Shown here piece by piece: positions 21,711 through 32,200 of a stretch of 50,149 bases of DNA. Position numbers and translations under genes: made by a program. Positions within the stretch are counted from its first letter, which is position 1. Each line of letters begins with the position of its first letter. The notes under the pieces were generated by a model. It saw only the letters and a program-made list of their open reading frames with translations. It was not told the origin of the DNA and searched no databases. The DNA lies in assembly GCA_947170415.1 (NCBI GenBank), contig CAMVTN010000003.1:1-50149 (forward strand). The letters run 5' to 3'. Source of the DNA: an uncultured Lachnospiraceae bacterium. GTDB lineage: Bacteria > Bacillota > Clostridia > Lachnospirales > Lachnospiraceae.

Positions 21711-21966
21711 GGCGAGGGCAGCTTGTATAGTTATTTCTTGTAGCAATTAGCCGTATGCACTTAGTGAACACGATGTCCGAATAGGAAATTTTCGCAAGCT
21801 GTTTGAGATGCGAAGCATCGAGTTTTGCGAAAATTTCCGCTCTTATGAGGACACCGCGTGAGCTTAGTGCACTACGAGCGCGGAAAGAAATCACTATACA
21901 AGTTGTACTCGCCTGCCACTGTCTGTCCAAGCGCGAAGAAAAATAACTATACAAACTGCCCTCGCC
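21711..21966. repeat. Copy A of the structured intergenic element (opposite orientation to D)
   Basis: Outer arms GGCGAGGGCAGCTTGTATAGTTATTT / rc GGCGAGGGCAGTTTGTATAGTTATTT; inner stem GGAAATTTTCGCAA (21784-21797) / TTGCGAAAATTTCC (21825-21838); apical hairpin GATGC-GAA-GCATC. Confidence 0.85.
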
Positions 21967-21983
21967 TGCCGCAAAAACGAAAT

Positions 21984-22013
21984 AACCCCGACGCTTATAA
22001 AAACGTCAGGGCT
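21984..22013 (-). terminator. Putative terminator of the GT2 gene
   Basis: Minus strand GCCCTGACG...CGTCGGGG followed by TTATTTCG. Confidence 0.6.
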
Positions 22014-22018
22014 ATAAA

Positions 22019-22783
22019 TTAACCTATGAACTTTTTAACCATGTTTTCCGTATAAGAATTTGTCCAGCGTGTTACTGTGATGCCGCCACGCTTACTTGCG
22101 CGGAAGATCAGTGCAAGTACCTGCTGGAGATACTGCATAGTAACCTTTGAACTGAGCTTTGACTCACCGCTGGTACGATTCTGGAAAGCATACGGGATCT
22201 CGATGATCGAACTGTACTCACTCATTGCCAGTACTTCGATCATGATCTTCCAGCCAACCGGTCTGAGGTCTGCATTTGCGATACATTCCTTACGGAACAT
22301 GAAAAGACCGGAAGTCGGATCACTTACTTTTCTGAGACACGGAAGAGCGATCTTTCCGATCCAGCGTGCTGTGCCGGATACAAACTTTCTGTACCAGTTA
22401 AGACCGCCGTCATCCCCACCGGGTATCAGTCTGCTGGGAATACAGAAATCTGCACCTGAACGAAGTGCTGCATACATAGGGCGAAGGATTGCAGGTGGAT
22501 GCTGCAGATCAGCGTCCATACATGCAAGAAAATCTCCCTTTGCTATACGGAAGCCTCTGATAACTGCCGTAGCCAGACCACTCTCGTTAACTCTGTGCTC
22601 ATAGCGAACACGGTCATTTTCTTCCGAAATCTTCTGAAGAACCTCCGGTGTCTCATCTGTGCTATCATCAATAAAAACTATTTCGTATTCAATTCCCTTA
22701 AGGGCATCACCGATCTGCTTAACCAGATTCTCTACGTTGCCCTTTTCATTAAAGGTCGGAACGACCACTGAAAGCATTTCCAT
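22019..22783 (-). CDS. Family 2 glycosyltransferase, polyprenol-phosphate mannosyl/glucosyltransferase-like
   Basis: LSVVVPTFNEKGNV, FIDDSTD, MDADLQHPP motifs. Confidence 0.9.
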   Translation of the reverse strand: MEMLSVVVPTFNEKGNVENLVKQIGDALKGIEYEIVFIDDSTDETPEVLQKISEENDRVRYEHRVNESGLATAVIRGFRIAKGDFLACMDADLQHPPAILRPMYAALRSGADFCIPSRLIPGGDDGGLNWYRKFVSGTARWIGKIALPCLRKVSDPTSGLFMFRKECIANADLRPVGWKIMIEVLAMSEYSSIIEIPYAFQNRTSGESKLSSKVTMQYLQQVLALIFRASKRGGITVTRWTNSYTENMVKKFIG

Positions 22784-22968
22784 TTTGTTTCCCTTTCGGT
22801 TGTTTTTTGTATTTCCCCACTTTGCACAACCTTTTTTATTATAAAGGTCACAAAATATACGTCAAGGATATTATTTCATAAACAGAACACACAAAATCTA
22901 GTCAATGTGACTTCGAATCATTATATGATGACACGAATTGCTCCGCTGCTGATCCAGTTCACGCAATT

Positions 22969-24966
22969 CTACGTAAATGAATTCAGATTTTCCCTGAGTT
23001 CCATCATCTTATCTCTGAGTTCCGCTGCCGTTTCGAAATCCAACTCTGCTGCAGCAGCTTTCATCTTCTTTTCAACCTTCTTTATGAGTTCCTCAAGTTC
23101 CTTCTTATCCATAGATTCGGGATCTTTCTTAAACTCATACTCACTCTTTGCTACAGACTTTGTAAGTGAGATAAGATCACGAACTGCTTTCTTTATAGTC
23201 TGAGGCGTGATTCCATGATCTTCATTATACTTCTGCTGGATCTCACGTCGTCTGGCAGTCTCATCGAGACATATCCTCATTGAATCCGTTATAGAATCCG
23301 CGTACATGATAACATGACCTTCTGCATTTCTCGCTGCACGTCCTACAGTCTGGATAAGCGATGTCGCAGATCGTAAAAATCCCTCTTTATCCGCGTCAAG
23401 TATCGCAACTAACGAAATCTCCGGTATGTCCAGTCCCTCACGAAGAAGATTGATGCCGACTAACACATCAAAAACATCCAGACGCATATCCCGGATTATC
23501 TCAGCTCTTTCCAGCGTATCAATATCAGAATGAAGGTAACGCACCCGTATACCTATCTCTCTTAAATAGTCCGTAAGCTGTTCCGCCATCTTTTTTGTAA
23601 GAGTCGTAACCAGTATCTTATTTTTCTTTTCTATCTCAGCATTTATCTCCTGCACGAGATCATCGATCTGACCTGCAGTCGGGCGAACATCGATAAGCGG
23701 ATCCAAAAGACCTGTCGGCCTTATCAGCTGTTCTGCACGCAGCAGCTCATGCTCTTTCTCATAATCGGCAGGGGTTGCAGACACAAACAATATCTGATTA
23801 ATGTGCTGTTCAAATTCGTCAAAGGAAAGCGGCCTGTTATCCTTTGCGCTCGGTAAACGAAATCCATATTCTACCAATGTATTTTTTCTGGAGAGGTTTC
23901 CGTTAAACATACCTCCGATCTGCGGGATGGAGATATGGGACTCATCAACAATTATCAGAAAATCATCCGGGAAGAAATCCATAAGCGTTGTCGGCGGAGT
24001 GCCTTCCGGCATGCCTTACATGGGACCTGTGTAGTTTTCGATACCGCTGCAGAAACCTGTCTCACGCAGCATCTCCATGTCAAAACGAGTCCTCTCGGAA
24101 ATTCTCTGAGCTTCTATCAGCTTATCCTCCGAACGGAAAAACTTTACTCTTTCTTCCAGTTCTTTTTCGATACGGGCGATTCCTGCCTCCATCTTTTCCT
24201 TAGGCATAACGTAATGGGATGCCGGGAATATGGAAACCTGCCTAAGTTCTTCCTTAGGTTCTCCGGTAAGAACATCGATCGTGACGATCCTGTCTATCTC
24301 ATCACCAAAGAACTCTACGCGGATAGCTGTTTCATCTTCTTCTGCAGGAAAGATCTCCAAAACATCACCATGTACACGGAAAGTTCCACGATGAAAATCC
24401 ATATCATTTCTCGTGTACTGTATTCCTATGAGCTCATGTATGACATCATCCCTGTCCTTCTCCTGTCCAGGACGCAGAGACACGATCATCGCAAGATAAT
24501 CATCCGGTGATCCCAGTCCATATATACAAGAAACAGAGGCCACGACTATAACATCCCGTCTTTCAGAAAGCGCAGCTGTGGCTGCGAGCCTTAGCTTATC
24601 AATGTTGTCATTTATAGATGAATCTTTTTCAATATATGTATCCGTCGAAGGGACATAGGCTTCCGGCTGATAGTAATCGTAGTAGGATACAAAATACTCT
24701 ACCGCATTCTCCGGAAAAAACTCCTTAAACTCGCTATATAGCTGACCAGCCAGAGTTTTATTATGGGAAATGACAAGCGTTGGTTTATTGAGCGCCGCTA
24801 TCACATTTGCCATTGTAAAAGTCTTTCCGGAACCGGTAACACCCACCAGAGTTTCACACTGGTTTCCATCCTGAAATCCCTTCACCAGTTTCTCGATAGC
24901 CTGCGGCTGGTCTCCTGTGGGTTTGTATTCGCTATGTAATTTAAATACGTTATTTTCTTTTCCCAT
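22969..24966 (-). pseudogene. uvrB: Excinuclease ABC subunit B interrupted by an in-frame TAA at 24016-24018 (two ORFs: 24016-24966 and 22969-24012)
   Basis: N-terminal ORF has [15 protein letters not shown] and [22 protein letters not shown]-terminal ORF has [24 protein letters not shown] and the UVR motif; both in the same frame, separated by TAA GGC ATG. Confidence 0.9.
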
Positions 24967-25025
24967 TCTGGCCTCTTTTTGAAAAAAGCACTGTAATTCC
25001 AACGAAATTTCTATAAGTTATAAAA

Positions 25026-25066
25026 CAAGGACGGGTCAGTAATAATCTTACCAAACCCGTCCTTGT
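25026..25066 (-). terminator. Terminator of the flavoprotein gene
   Basis: CAAGGACGGGT...ACCCGTCCTTG hairpin followed by TTTT on the minus strand. Confidence 0.8.
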
Positions 25067-25084
25067 ATGTACATTATGACTTTA

Positions 25085-27193
25085 TTACTTATCGCAATAC
25101 TCTACTGCACTGTCACTTGCTATGCCGCCGAATATAACGATATCAGCTACAGCATTTCCTCCAAGACGGTTTCCGCCGTGAACTCCACCTGTAACCTCAC
25201 CTGCCGCAAAGAGACCCGGAATAGCATTTCCGCTCTTATCAATTACCTCAGCCTTGGTGTCGATCTTTACACCACCCATGGTATGGTGGATACCGGGTGC
25301 GATCTTTATTGCATAGTAAGGAGCTACACTCAGGTCATTATCCATTCCTGTGTCACGCTCAAACTCTGCATCCTTCTTAGCAGCTACTGCCTTGTTCCAG
25401 GTATCAAGTGTCTCTGCCAGAGTTGCAGGATCCACATCGATCTGACCTGCGAGATCCTCGATCGTGTCACCCTGAACTGTAATACCGGTAGAAACATACT
25501 TTTCAATAGCCTTCAGACCATCTCTTAAGCGCTGATCAAAGATAATGTAAGCATAACCGCCAGTCTGCTCAAGTTCTGCCGCAGATACCTTATCACGTGT
25601 AAGCAGTTCGTTTGTAAATCTCTTACCTTCCTGATTTACAAGGATAGCTCCATCGCCTCGTACGCTCTCTGTGATGAGCATTGAAGTACCCTGCTCAACT
25701 GTAGGATGAAGCTGGATCTGATCGATATCAACAAGATCAGCACCTACTGCCTCTGCCATTACGATACCATCACCCATAGCACCGGGAGCACTTGTAGAAA
25801 CTGTTCCCTTAAGGTCAGAACGATACTTAACGATCATATCCTGATTATTACCGAATCCGCCTGTTGCAAGGATCACAGCTTTTGCATTGATAGTATAGTT
25901 AGCTGTCTTTCCTTCAGCCTTTACACCAACAACGGCGCCGTCTTCAAATATAAGATCTGTTGCCCTGGTCTCATACATAACGTTGATACCAAGCTCATCC
26001 ATCTTATTCAAAAATCTTGTTACAAGGAAAGCTCCGACACCGGAACCATCCTCCGGAGCATGAATACGCTGATTTGTAGCACCACCGGAGAAGCTTACCT
26101 TCGGAAGAGGTGCTCCGATGGAGTCAAGCCAGTCAATAGCTGCTGCGGACTTCTCAGCCATAATGGTAACCAGATCACGGTTGTTGATCTGATGTCCGCC
26201 TTCCATTGTATCCTCAATGAAAGTCTCAACAGAATCTTCTATTCCCTGTTCTTTCTGATAATGTGTTTCTGCTGCATTCATACCGCCTGTAGCCTTTGTT
26301 GTATTACCTCCGGCATAAGGCATCATTTCAAGCACGACTACTTTCTTTCCATTTTCAGTTGCCTTGATAGCTGCAGTCATACCTGCGCCGCCGGCACCGA
26401 CGATGCAGATATCAGCATCAACTGTTTCCTCGCTCTTAGGAGCGTTTGCATCCACTGCTTCAGCCTCAGGAAGCTTGCTGATATCGCAGCCAGCCTGCTT
26501 CAGAGCATCCTGTAATGCACGTAAGATTGCCTTACTTGTAACTGTTGCACCGGAAATAGCATCTACATTTACAGACTGTGCTGCAAGGATCTTGTCCGGA
26601 AGCATTGATACTGCAAATGTACCGATATTTTCAGTCTCATGGTCTCCAGTTACATTTAAAGATTCAATATTGTTCTCTGTAACTTCGACTTCAACCTCAA
26701 CATCGCCGCCGAAACCTTTTGCTGTTCCTGTATAAGTACCCGGGATAAACAGATTTCCGTCAGCAGCCTTCGGTCCTGATGCCACTTCCTGTCCACCTGC
26801 CTCGGCAATAGCCGCTGCCAGTGCCTCTTTTACAGCTGTACTGGTAACAGTCGCACCGGATACACCATCGATTTCTGCACTCTGTGCTGCAAGAATCTGA
26901 TTTGCAAGCTCCGGGATTGCAGCTCCACCTACATCCGGAGTCTCACCGTCTCCTGTGATAACTGCATTTGTAATACCACCGTTATCACCAATTGTCAGTT
27001 CAAGTGCTACTTTGCCACCAAAGCCGTCTGCCTCAGCAGTATAAGTGCCCGGAGTATATGCGCCCTCTGCGTTCGCAAACTGCTCCGCCTGTTTATTGGG
27101 GTTATACGTTGGCTTAATAAATGCCACTGCCAGCAATACGATCACAAATGCCACAACAGCTATAGCATCGTAAATCCTTCTTGATTTCTCCAC
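25085..27193 (-). CDS. Membrane-anchored flavoprotein: two FMN-bind domains + FAD-binding fumarate-reductase-like domain
   Basis: N-terminal TM; two SGATVTS flavinylation-type motifs; GAGGAGMTAAIKATENGKKVVVLE; VRGDGAILVNQEGKRFTNELLTRD and GGVHGGNRLGGNAVAD as in soluble fumarate reductases. Confidence 0.93.
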   Translation of the reverse strand: MEKSRRIYDAIAVVAFVIVLLAVAFIKPTYNPNKQAEQFANAEGAYTPGTYTAEADGFGGKVALELTIGDNGGITNAVITGDGETPDVGGAAIPELANQILAAQSAEIDGVSGATVTSTAVKEALAAAIAEAGGQEVASGPKAADGNLFIPGTYTGTAKGFGGDVEVEVEVTENNIESLNVTGDHETENIGTFAVSMLPDKILAAQSVNVDAISGATVTSKAILRALQDALKQAGCDISKLPEAEAVDANAPKSEETVDADICIVGAGGAGMTAAIKATENGKKVVVLEMMPYAGGNTTKATGGMNAAETHYQKEQGIEDSVETFIEDTMEGGHQINNRDLVTIMAEKSAAAIDWLDSIGAPLPKVSFSGGATNQRIHAPEDGSGVGAFLVTRFLNKMDELGINVMYETRATDLIFEDGAVVGVKAEGKTANYTINAKAVILATGGFGNNQDMIVKYRSDLKGTVSTSAPGAMGDGIVMAEAVGADLVDIDQIQLHPTVEQGTSMLITESVRGDGAILVNQEGKRFTNELLTRDKVSAAELEQTGGYAYIIFDQRLRDGLKAIEKYVSTGITVQGDTIEDLAGQIDVDPATLAETLDTWNKAVAAKKDAEFERDTGMDNDLSVAPYYAIKIAPGIHHTMGGVKIDTKAEVIDKSGNAIPGLFAAGEVTGGVHGGNRLGGNAVADIVIFGGIASDSAVEYCDK

Positions 27194-27237
27194 TTTTTAT
27201 CCTCCTTTGCCTATTCTTTATACTTTTACAGCTTCTG

Positions 27238-27537
27238 TTAAAGCGGTTTAAATTCATATTTTGAATCGACTTTTTCAAGAAACATGGCATTTTTGCGTAG
27301 ACGATAAACCGCTCCTCCCACAAGTTCGATCACTTTTGCGTCTCCTTTTGCACATTCGATATACGATTTGCAAAGTCTGTCAAAAGCATCTTCCTTCATC
27401 GGAACAAGATAGTCATGCTTCTCATGTTCTGTAGAAAGTACCGCAAACCCCTGTTTATTAAATCTGATCCCATAAAGTGTGCAGATCTCGATCCCGTTTG
27501 TTCCGTCTTCTGAAATACATGTAACCTTAAGTAGCAT
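27238..27537 (-). CDS. Hypothetical 99-aa protein
   Basis: ORF overlaps the GGDEF gene by 11 bp and precedes the flavoprotein gene. Confidence 0.7.
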   Translation of the reverse strand: MLLKVTCISEDGTNGIEICTLYGIRFNKQGFAVLSTEHEKHDYLVPMKEDAFDRLCKSYIECAKGDAKVIELVGGAVYRLRKNAMFLEKVDSKYEFKPL

Positions 27538-28363
27538 TTTCTCCTCCTCTTTCCCGTCCTCCGGATTCTTTATGATGTTCCTGTTTTATGGAGTACATTT
27601 TTGCATCTCCCTCATGTATGAGGCTGTCTATATCCATATCTTTGCCATTCGTCGAAACCTTACCGATGCTGACAGAGATCCGACTGCCGGTCGACCGGAA
27701 CATATCCTTTACGGAATAGACCATTTTATCGCACTGAGCCTGCAACTCCTCTTCATCGGGAATTCCGTCGATTATCAGTGCAAATTCATCCCCTCCAAGC
27801 CTAAATGCCGTTCCCTGAGGGAATATCTCACACATTGCCTTAGCTGTCCGGCGTAAAACATCATCTCCTCTGTTATGCCCATAACTGTCATTGATCTCCT
27901 TAAAGTGATCAAGATCCATATAAAGAAGTGTCAGAGCTCTGCCCTGAAGTTCCTGCATGTAGTTGTAGAAGAATCTCCTGTTATAAAGTCCCGTCAGCGG
28001 ATCAGTGTTCGCAGCCTGCAGTATCTTCTTTTCATAATTACGCTCCATTGTCACATCATGGAGCAGAACAAAATAACCTGCGCTGTTAAAGAAATAATCT
28101 CTGATCTCCTGCTCGATCACCACATAAATACGTTCTTTTCCGTCAACAACAGTAGTAAATTCCTGACTTACCGAATGCTTCTTTTCATTAGTTTTTTGTT
28201 CTGAAACCGCTGTGAGTTTTTCAGATTTCCATTTCCTGTAATCAAACAGAGCCAGATCCACACCGTCCATATGAAATGCCGCCTGAAAATATGAATTTAC
28301 CTGCATGGTTTCCCAGTCATTGGTGCATATAACTGAAATCCGTAACATTATGCGCCACTCCAA
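27527..28363 (-). CDS. GGDEF-domain diguanylate cyclase (5' end likely out of frame with the upstream PAS ORF)
   Basis: ANTDPLTGLYNRRFF, LDHFKEINDSYGHNRGDDVL, RLGGDEFALI; N-terminal PAS-like segment. Confidence 0.9.
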   Translation of the reverse strand: MEWRIMLRISVICTNDWETMQVNSYFQAAFHMDGVDLALFDYRKWKSEKLTAVSEQKTNEKKHSVSQEFTTVVDGKERIYVVIEQEIRDYFFNSAGYFVLLHDVTMERNYEKKILQAANTDPLTGLYNRRFFYNYMQELQGRALTLLYMDLDHFKEINDSYGHNRGDDVLRRTAKAMCEIFPQGTAFRLGGDEFALIIDGIPDEEELQAQCDKMVYSVKDMFRSTGSRISVSIGKVSTNGKDMDIDSLIHEGDAKMYSIKQEHHKESGGRERGGENAT

Positions 28364-29078
28364 CAGTTCCGATCACATCATTATGCTTATCGAAGATCGG
28401 TGACTTGTAGGTAATGAAATGCATCATTCCATCCTTAGTCTTAACCGGTTCCTCAAACACCAATGTCTTTTTTGCCGTCATGACCTCATCTTCGGATTCG
28501 TTACACACAAACTCACCGGACTCATATTCTTCCGGTGAAATATCCCATATATAGTAATGTCCCCTGCCCTCTATGTCTTCACGTTCCTTATGGACTGTCC
28601 GGGCAAAAGTCTTATTTACAAGTATATGCGCTCCCTTTTTATCTTTTACCCATACCAGCTCCGGTATGTTGTCTATCGTAGCATATAAATAGGTGTTATA
28701 AACCCACTCATAAACCTCTGTTTTTATAAGCTTGATAAGCTTTTTAATTCTAAAATTTCTAGCCTCTCGGCTTTCTTCTTTCGGCCACAGCGCTGCGATA
28801 AAATCAGGAATCTCACGTTCTTCCGTTATATTTTCTATATATACCGGATAGTATCTGTAGCACTTGTCCTCAATTTCCCGACACCTTTCAATATCCTCTA
28901 AAGATGTCGATATCAAAATGACAATACTTTCCTTTTCATACTGTATATCATCGCATGTACTCACCGTCCGAATCCTGTATTCTGTGCCTTCGATCCGCGG
29001 CACGGAGTTCAGACTTTCCTCAAGTTCCATGGAATCAGATAGGATATATATAGTTATATCAATATTACCCAGTTTCAT
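28317..29078 (-). CDS. PAS-domain sensory protein, N-terminal partner of the GGDEF ORF
   Basis: LYATIDNIPELVWVKDKKGAHILVNKTFA...FITYKSPIFDKHNDVIGTVGVAHNVTDF; likely start MKLGNIDITIY at 29078. Confidence 0.8.
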   Translation of the reverse strand: MKLGNIDITIYILSDSMELEESLNSVPRIEGTEYRIRTVSTCDDIQYEKESIVILISTSLEDIERCREIEDKCYRYYPVYIENITEEREIPDFIAALWPKEESREARNFRIKKLIKLIKTEVYEWVYNTYLYATIDNIPELVWVKDKKGAHILVNKTFARTVHKEREDIEGRGHYYIWDISPEEYESGEFVCNESEDEVMTAKKTLVFEEPVKTKDGMMHFITYKSPIFDKHNDVIGTVGVAHNVTDFSYMHQ

Positions 29079-29183
29079 TCTAAAGCTCCCCTGCTGCGAT
29101 CTGATGCAAACTGCCCATGCCACTATATGTGTTTGTATCGGCATATTTATGTCGGAATAACATATATTTTTTTGTATTTTTTA

Positions 29184-29228
29184 CGCATCAAAAAGGGCTG
29201 CACTCTCTGTTACGAAAGTGCAGCCCCC
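29184..29228 (-). terminator. Terminator of the GH43 gene
   Basis: GGGCTGCACT...AGTGCAGCCC followed by TTTTT on the minus strand. Confidence 0.85.
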
Positions 29229-29264
29229 GGCTTATTCACATGATCTACTTTTTACACAAAATTT

Positions 29265-32200
29265 TTACTTTACAGTTACTGTGCAGCTTCCGATCTTTGC
29301 TCCGTCAACATATGCTGTGATCTCTGCCTTTCCAGCAGAAACTCCGTATACATTTCCATCAGCATCGACTGTTGCTACACTTGTGTCACTGCTGCTCCAT
29401 TTGATCTCATCCTTTGCATTCTTGACTTTAAGACGGCTCACTGCGCCCTTCTTGATAGTCTTCTTTGACTGGCTGAGCTCCGGAAGCTTTACCTTGAGTG
29501 AAGCGTTCACCACTGTATCACCAAACTTAACGGTGATCTTTGTGGATCCGCTCTTCTTAACTGTGATAACACCGCTTTCACTTATCTCTGCTACATCCTT
29601 CTTTGATGATGCGAATGATGTCGGTACTGCATATGTAGTACCTGTCAGCAGTTCTGATACGTTAAATGACTTTGTGCTGTTAACTGTTGTCTTTTTAAGT
29701 GCAGGGCACTCAACATAAATCGTTAATTCTTTATTTTCACCATTCTTTCCGACGATCTCAAGTGTAACTGTACCGGTCTTCTTGATAGTGATCTTACCGG
29801 ACTTAGATACCTTCATGATCTTCTTCTCAGCCTTATCAAGAACATATTTCTTTACCTTGAAGGAAGGCTGGATCTTGTAACCCTTACTCTTTACAAGGAC
29901 TACGTTATCAGAATTTTCATCAAGAACCTTTCCTGTAAGTACCTTAGGTGCCTTGTTCTGTGACTCGGAACCACTCGGATTCTCAGGTGTCGGATTTTCC
30001 GGTGTAGGTGTCGGATCGTCCGGTGTCGGAGTCGGGTCATCCGGTGTTGTTTCAGTAAACTCAACTTCACCGTTATAGAGCTGTGCGATCTCCTTTGTAT
30101 TCAGTGTTCTGTTGAAGATAGTAAATTCATCAAGAGAACCTGTGAAGTACTCGCCGCTTCCCCAGTTTGCCTTACCGATCTGTACGATACCGTTCTCGCC
30201 AAAGATATCCTTCAGATCATAGATACTTCCAACACTTGAAACCTGCTTGCCGTTGATGTAGAGCTTAGAAGTGTGGTTAGACTCTACTACAGTTACCATC
30301 TTCCACTCGTCGCTCTTCTGGCTTGTGGTCTGAGCATTGCTCGGTCTGCCGCCGTTATTGTTGTATCTCTCTACTACAAGACTATTGTTTCTGATCGGAT
30401 CGATAACACCAAGGTATGTCTCATAATTTGAGCTCTGAGCCTTGTCACTAGGTGCAGCATAGAAGCTCCACTTTGTTGTTCCGTCCTTCTTTGTCTTACT
30501 CCAGTAGTTGATAGTGATCTCTTCCTCACCTGTAAGAAGTGATGAACCATCCTTCTTTGTGAGATTCAGCCACTGTTCTTTACCGCTGTTCAGTGTCAGA
30601 GCCTTTCCGTCATGACCGTCTGTAAGCTCATATCCGTTATTGGACTCTGCAACTGCGCCCTTTCCTGCGAAGCCGTTCTCTTCATCATCAAATGAGAAGT
30701 GAGCGATAGCTGCCTCGTTAAGAGTTGTGTCAGGATTCTCGTTTTCCTTTTCTGCAGGCCACTTATCTTCGATAGCCTTCTTCTCCTCTGCAGTGATCGG
30801 CATTGCTGTACCGTGTCTCATTGTTGCAGGGAATGAATAGTCATCAAGCTTTGTAAACTCACCGTTGTTAAGATCACTTGTTACTGCCGGATAATATCCT
30901 GCGCCTGTGCTGTACTTATCAAGGAGAAGTACCCACTTATCCTCGCCGTTAAGCTTAAAGATAGTACCACCTTCAACACCTGTGTTCGTTGTAAGGAAGT
31001 CAGAATGAATTCTTGTCCAAGGTCCGTCAAGTGACTCAGCTTTTTCAAGGAATTCATAAGTTCCCTTTGCAGGATCTGTGTCTTCCATACGAAGATCGGT
31101 GCTTCCTGTGCTCTCAACCTTTGTAAGTCTGAAGTAAACTGTCTTTCCGTTCTCAGTTACAGGACATACGGAAGTATCGATAGTGCTGATATCCTTGCCG
31201 TCCTTATTCTTCTTACTGATCCAGATCTCCGGATCTGAGAAGTTCACAAAGTCGCGGGTCTTTGCATAGTAAACGTGCTTTATGCCATCCACATCAGATG
31301 ACCAGTATACGTAATACTCTCCTGTTTCCTCGTTATAAGCAGCCTCAGGAGCCCATGCACAACCGGAATCATCTGTTGCTACTCTGATCATTCTCTGATC
31401 ACTCCAGTTAACGAGATCATCAGACTCCCAGATCATGAGTGACTTGCTGCCGCTTGTTGCAGCTCTGTTCCACTTGTCAGATCCGCCGTTAAGATTGATA
31501 GAAAGATCTGTTGCAAGGAGATAGAATCTGTCTCCGTCAGCACTTCTGATGATAAACGGATCACGAAGTCCCTTTTCACCAAGAGTAGATGTGATAACCG
31601 GAAGACCATCATTCAGTGCTGTCCAGTTATAGCCATCCTTACTGTCAGAGAAGTAGATCTGCTCTTCCTGAGGATTGCTCTCGCTTCCTGTAAAGTGAGC
31701 GAAGATATAATCTGTTGTTACTTTTTCAGCTGGAGCTGCCTTTACAATTACTGTAAATTCACGAGTCTCGCTTACATCGCCATATGTTACGGTTGCAGTG
31801 AGCTTAACCTCTGTATCCTTATCCTTACGTGTTACCTTACCTGCAGCGATCTTTCCCTCTGCCTTATCTGTTACTACAGAAGTATTGCCGGACTTCCAGG
31901 TGATCTTTGATCCGTTCTTTCCTGTTTCAGGCAGATAGATGTTGCCGCGGATATTCTTTTCATCTACGATCTCAAGAGCTGCAGCGTCAGCCTTTACTCT
32001 GTCCTCGTTAGTACCTACTGTTACTGTCATGCTGTAGGTCTTCTGATCATTAGAAAGACCTGCTGTTTCCTTTGCCTCAGTATTGTTAAATACCGGTCTG
32101 CCGTCCTTTGACCATCTTACATATGCAAGATTTGCATTTCTGCAAGGATCGTAAAGCGGCTGGACATTAGCCCATTCCCACTGATCGTTGTAGCACTTTT

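Noticed and set aside
21478-21954. 158-aa minus-strand ORF in the intergenic structured region (and 21346-21750 +)
   Set aside because: Lies across inverted repeats D and A, has low-complexity Cys/Ser-rich sequence and no family resemblance; better explained as non-coding.
24016-24018. Programmed stop-codon readthrough or recoding in uvrB
   Set aside because: TAA is not the usual selenocysteine/pyrrolysine codon and no dedicated stimulatory structure was evident; mutation, error or re-initiation is simpler.
25067-26515. Plus-strand ORFs of 153 and 269 aa
   Set aside because: Antisense to the well-supported flavoprotein gene; no protein-family features.
29980-30060. Short tandem repeats in the GH43 gene (GTCGGATCGTCCGGTGTC...) as possible CRISPR or VNTR
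   Set aside because: Encodes a Pro-Thr linker (PDDPTPTPDDPTPTPENPT) between protein domains; no spacer-repeat pattern.
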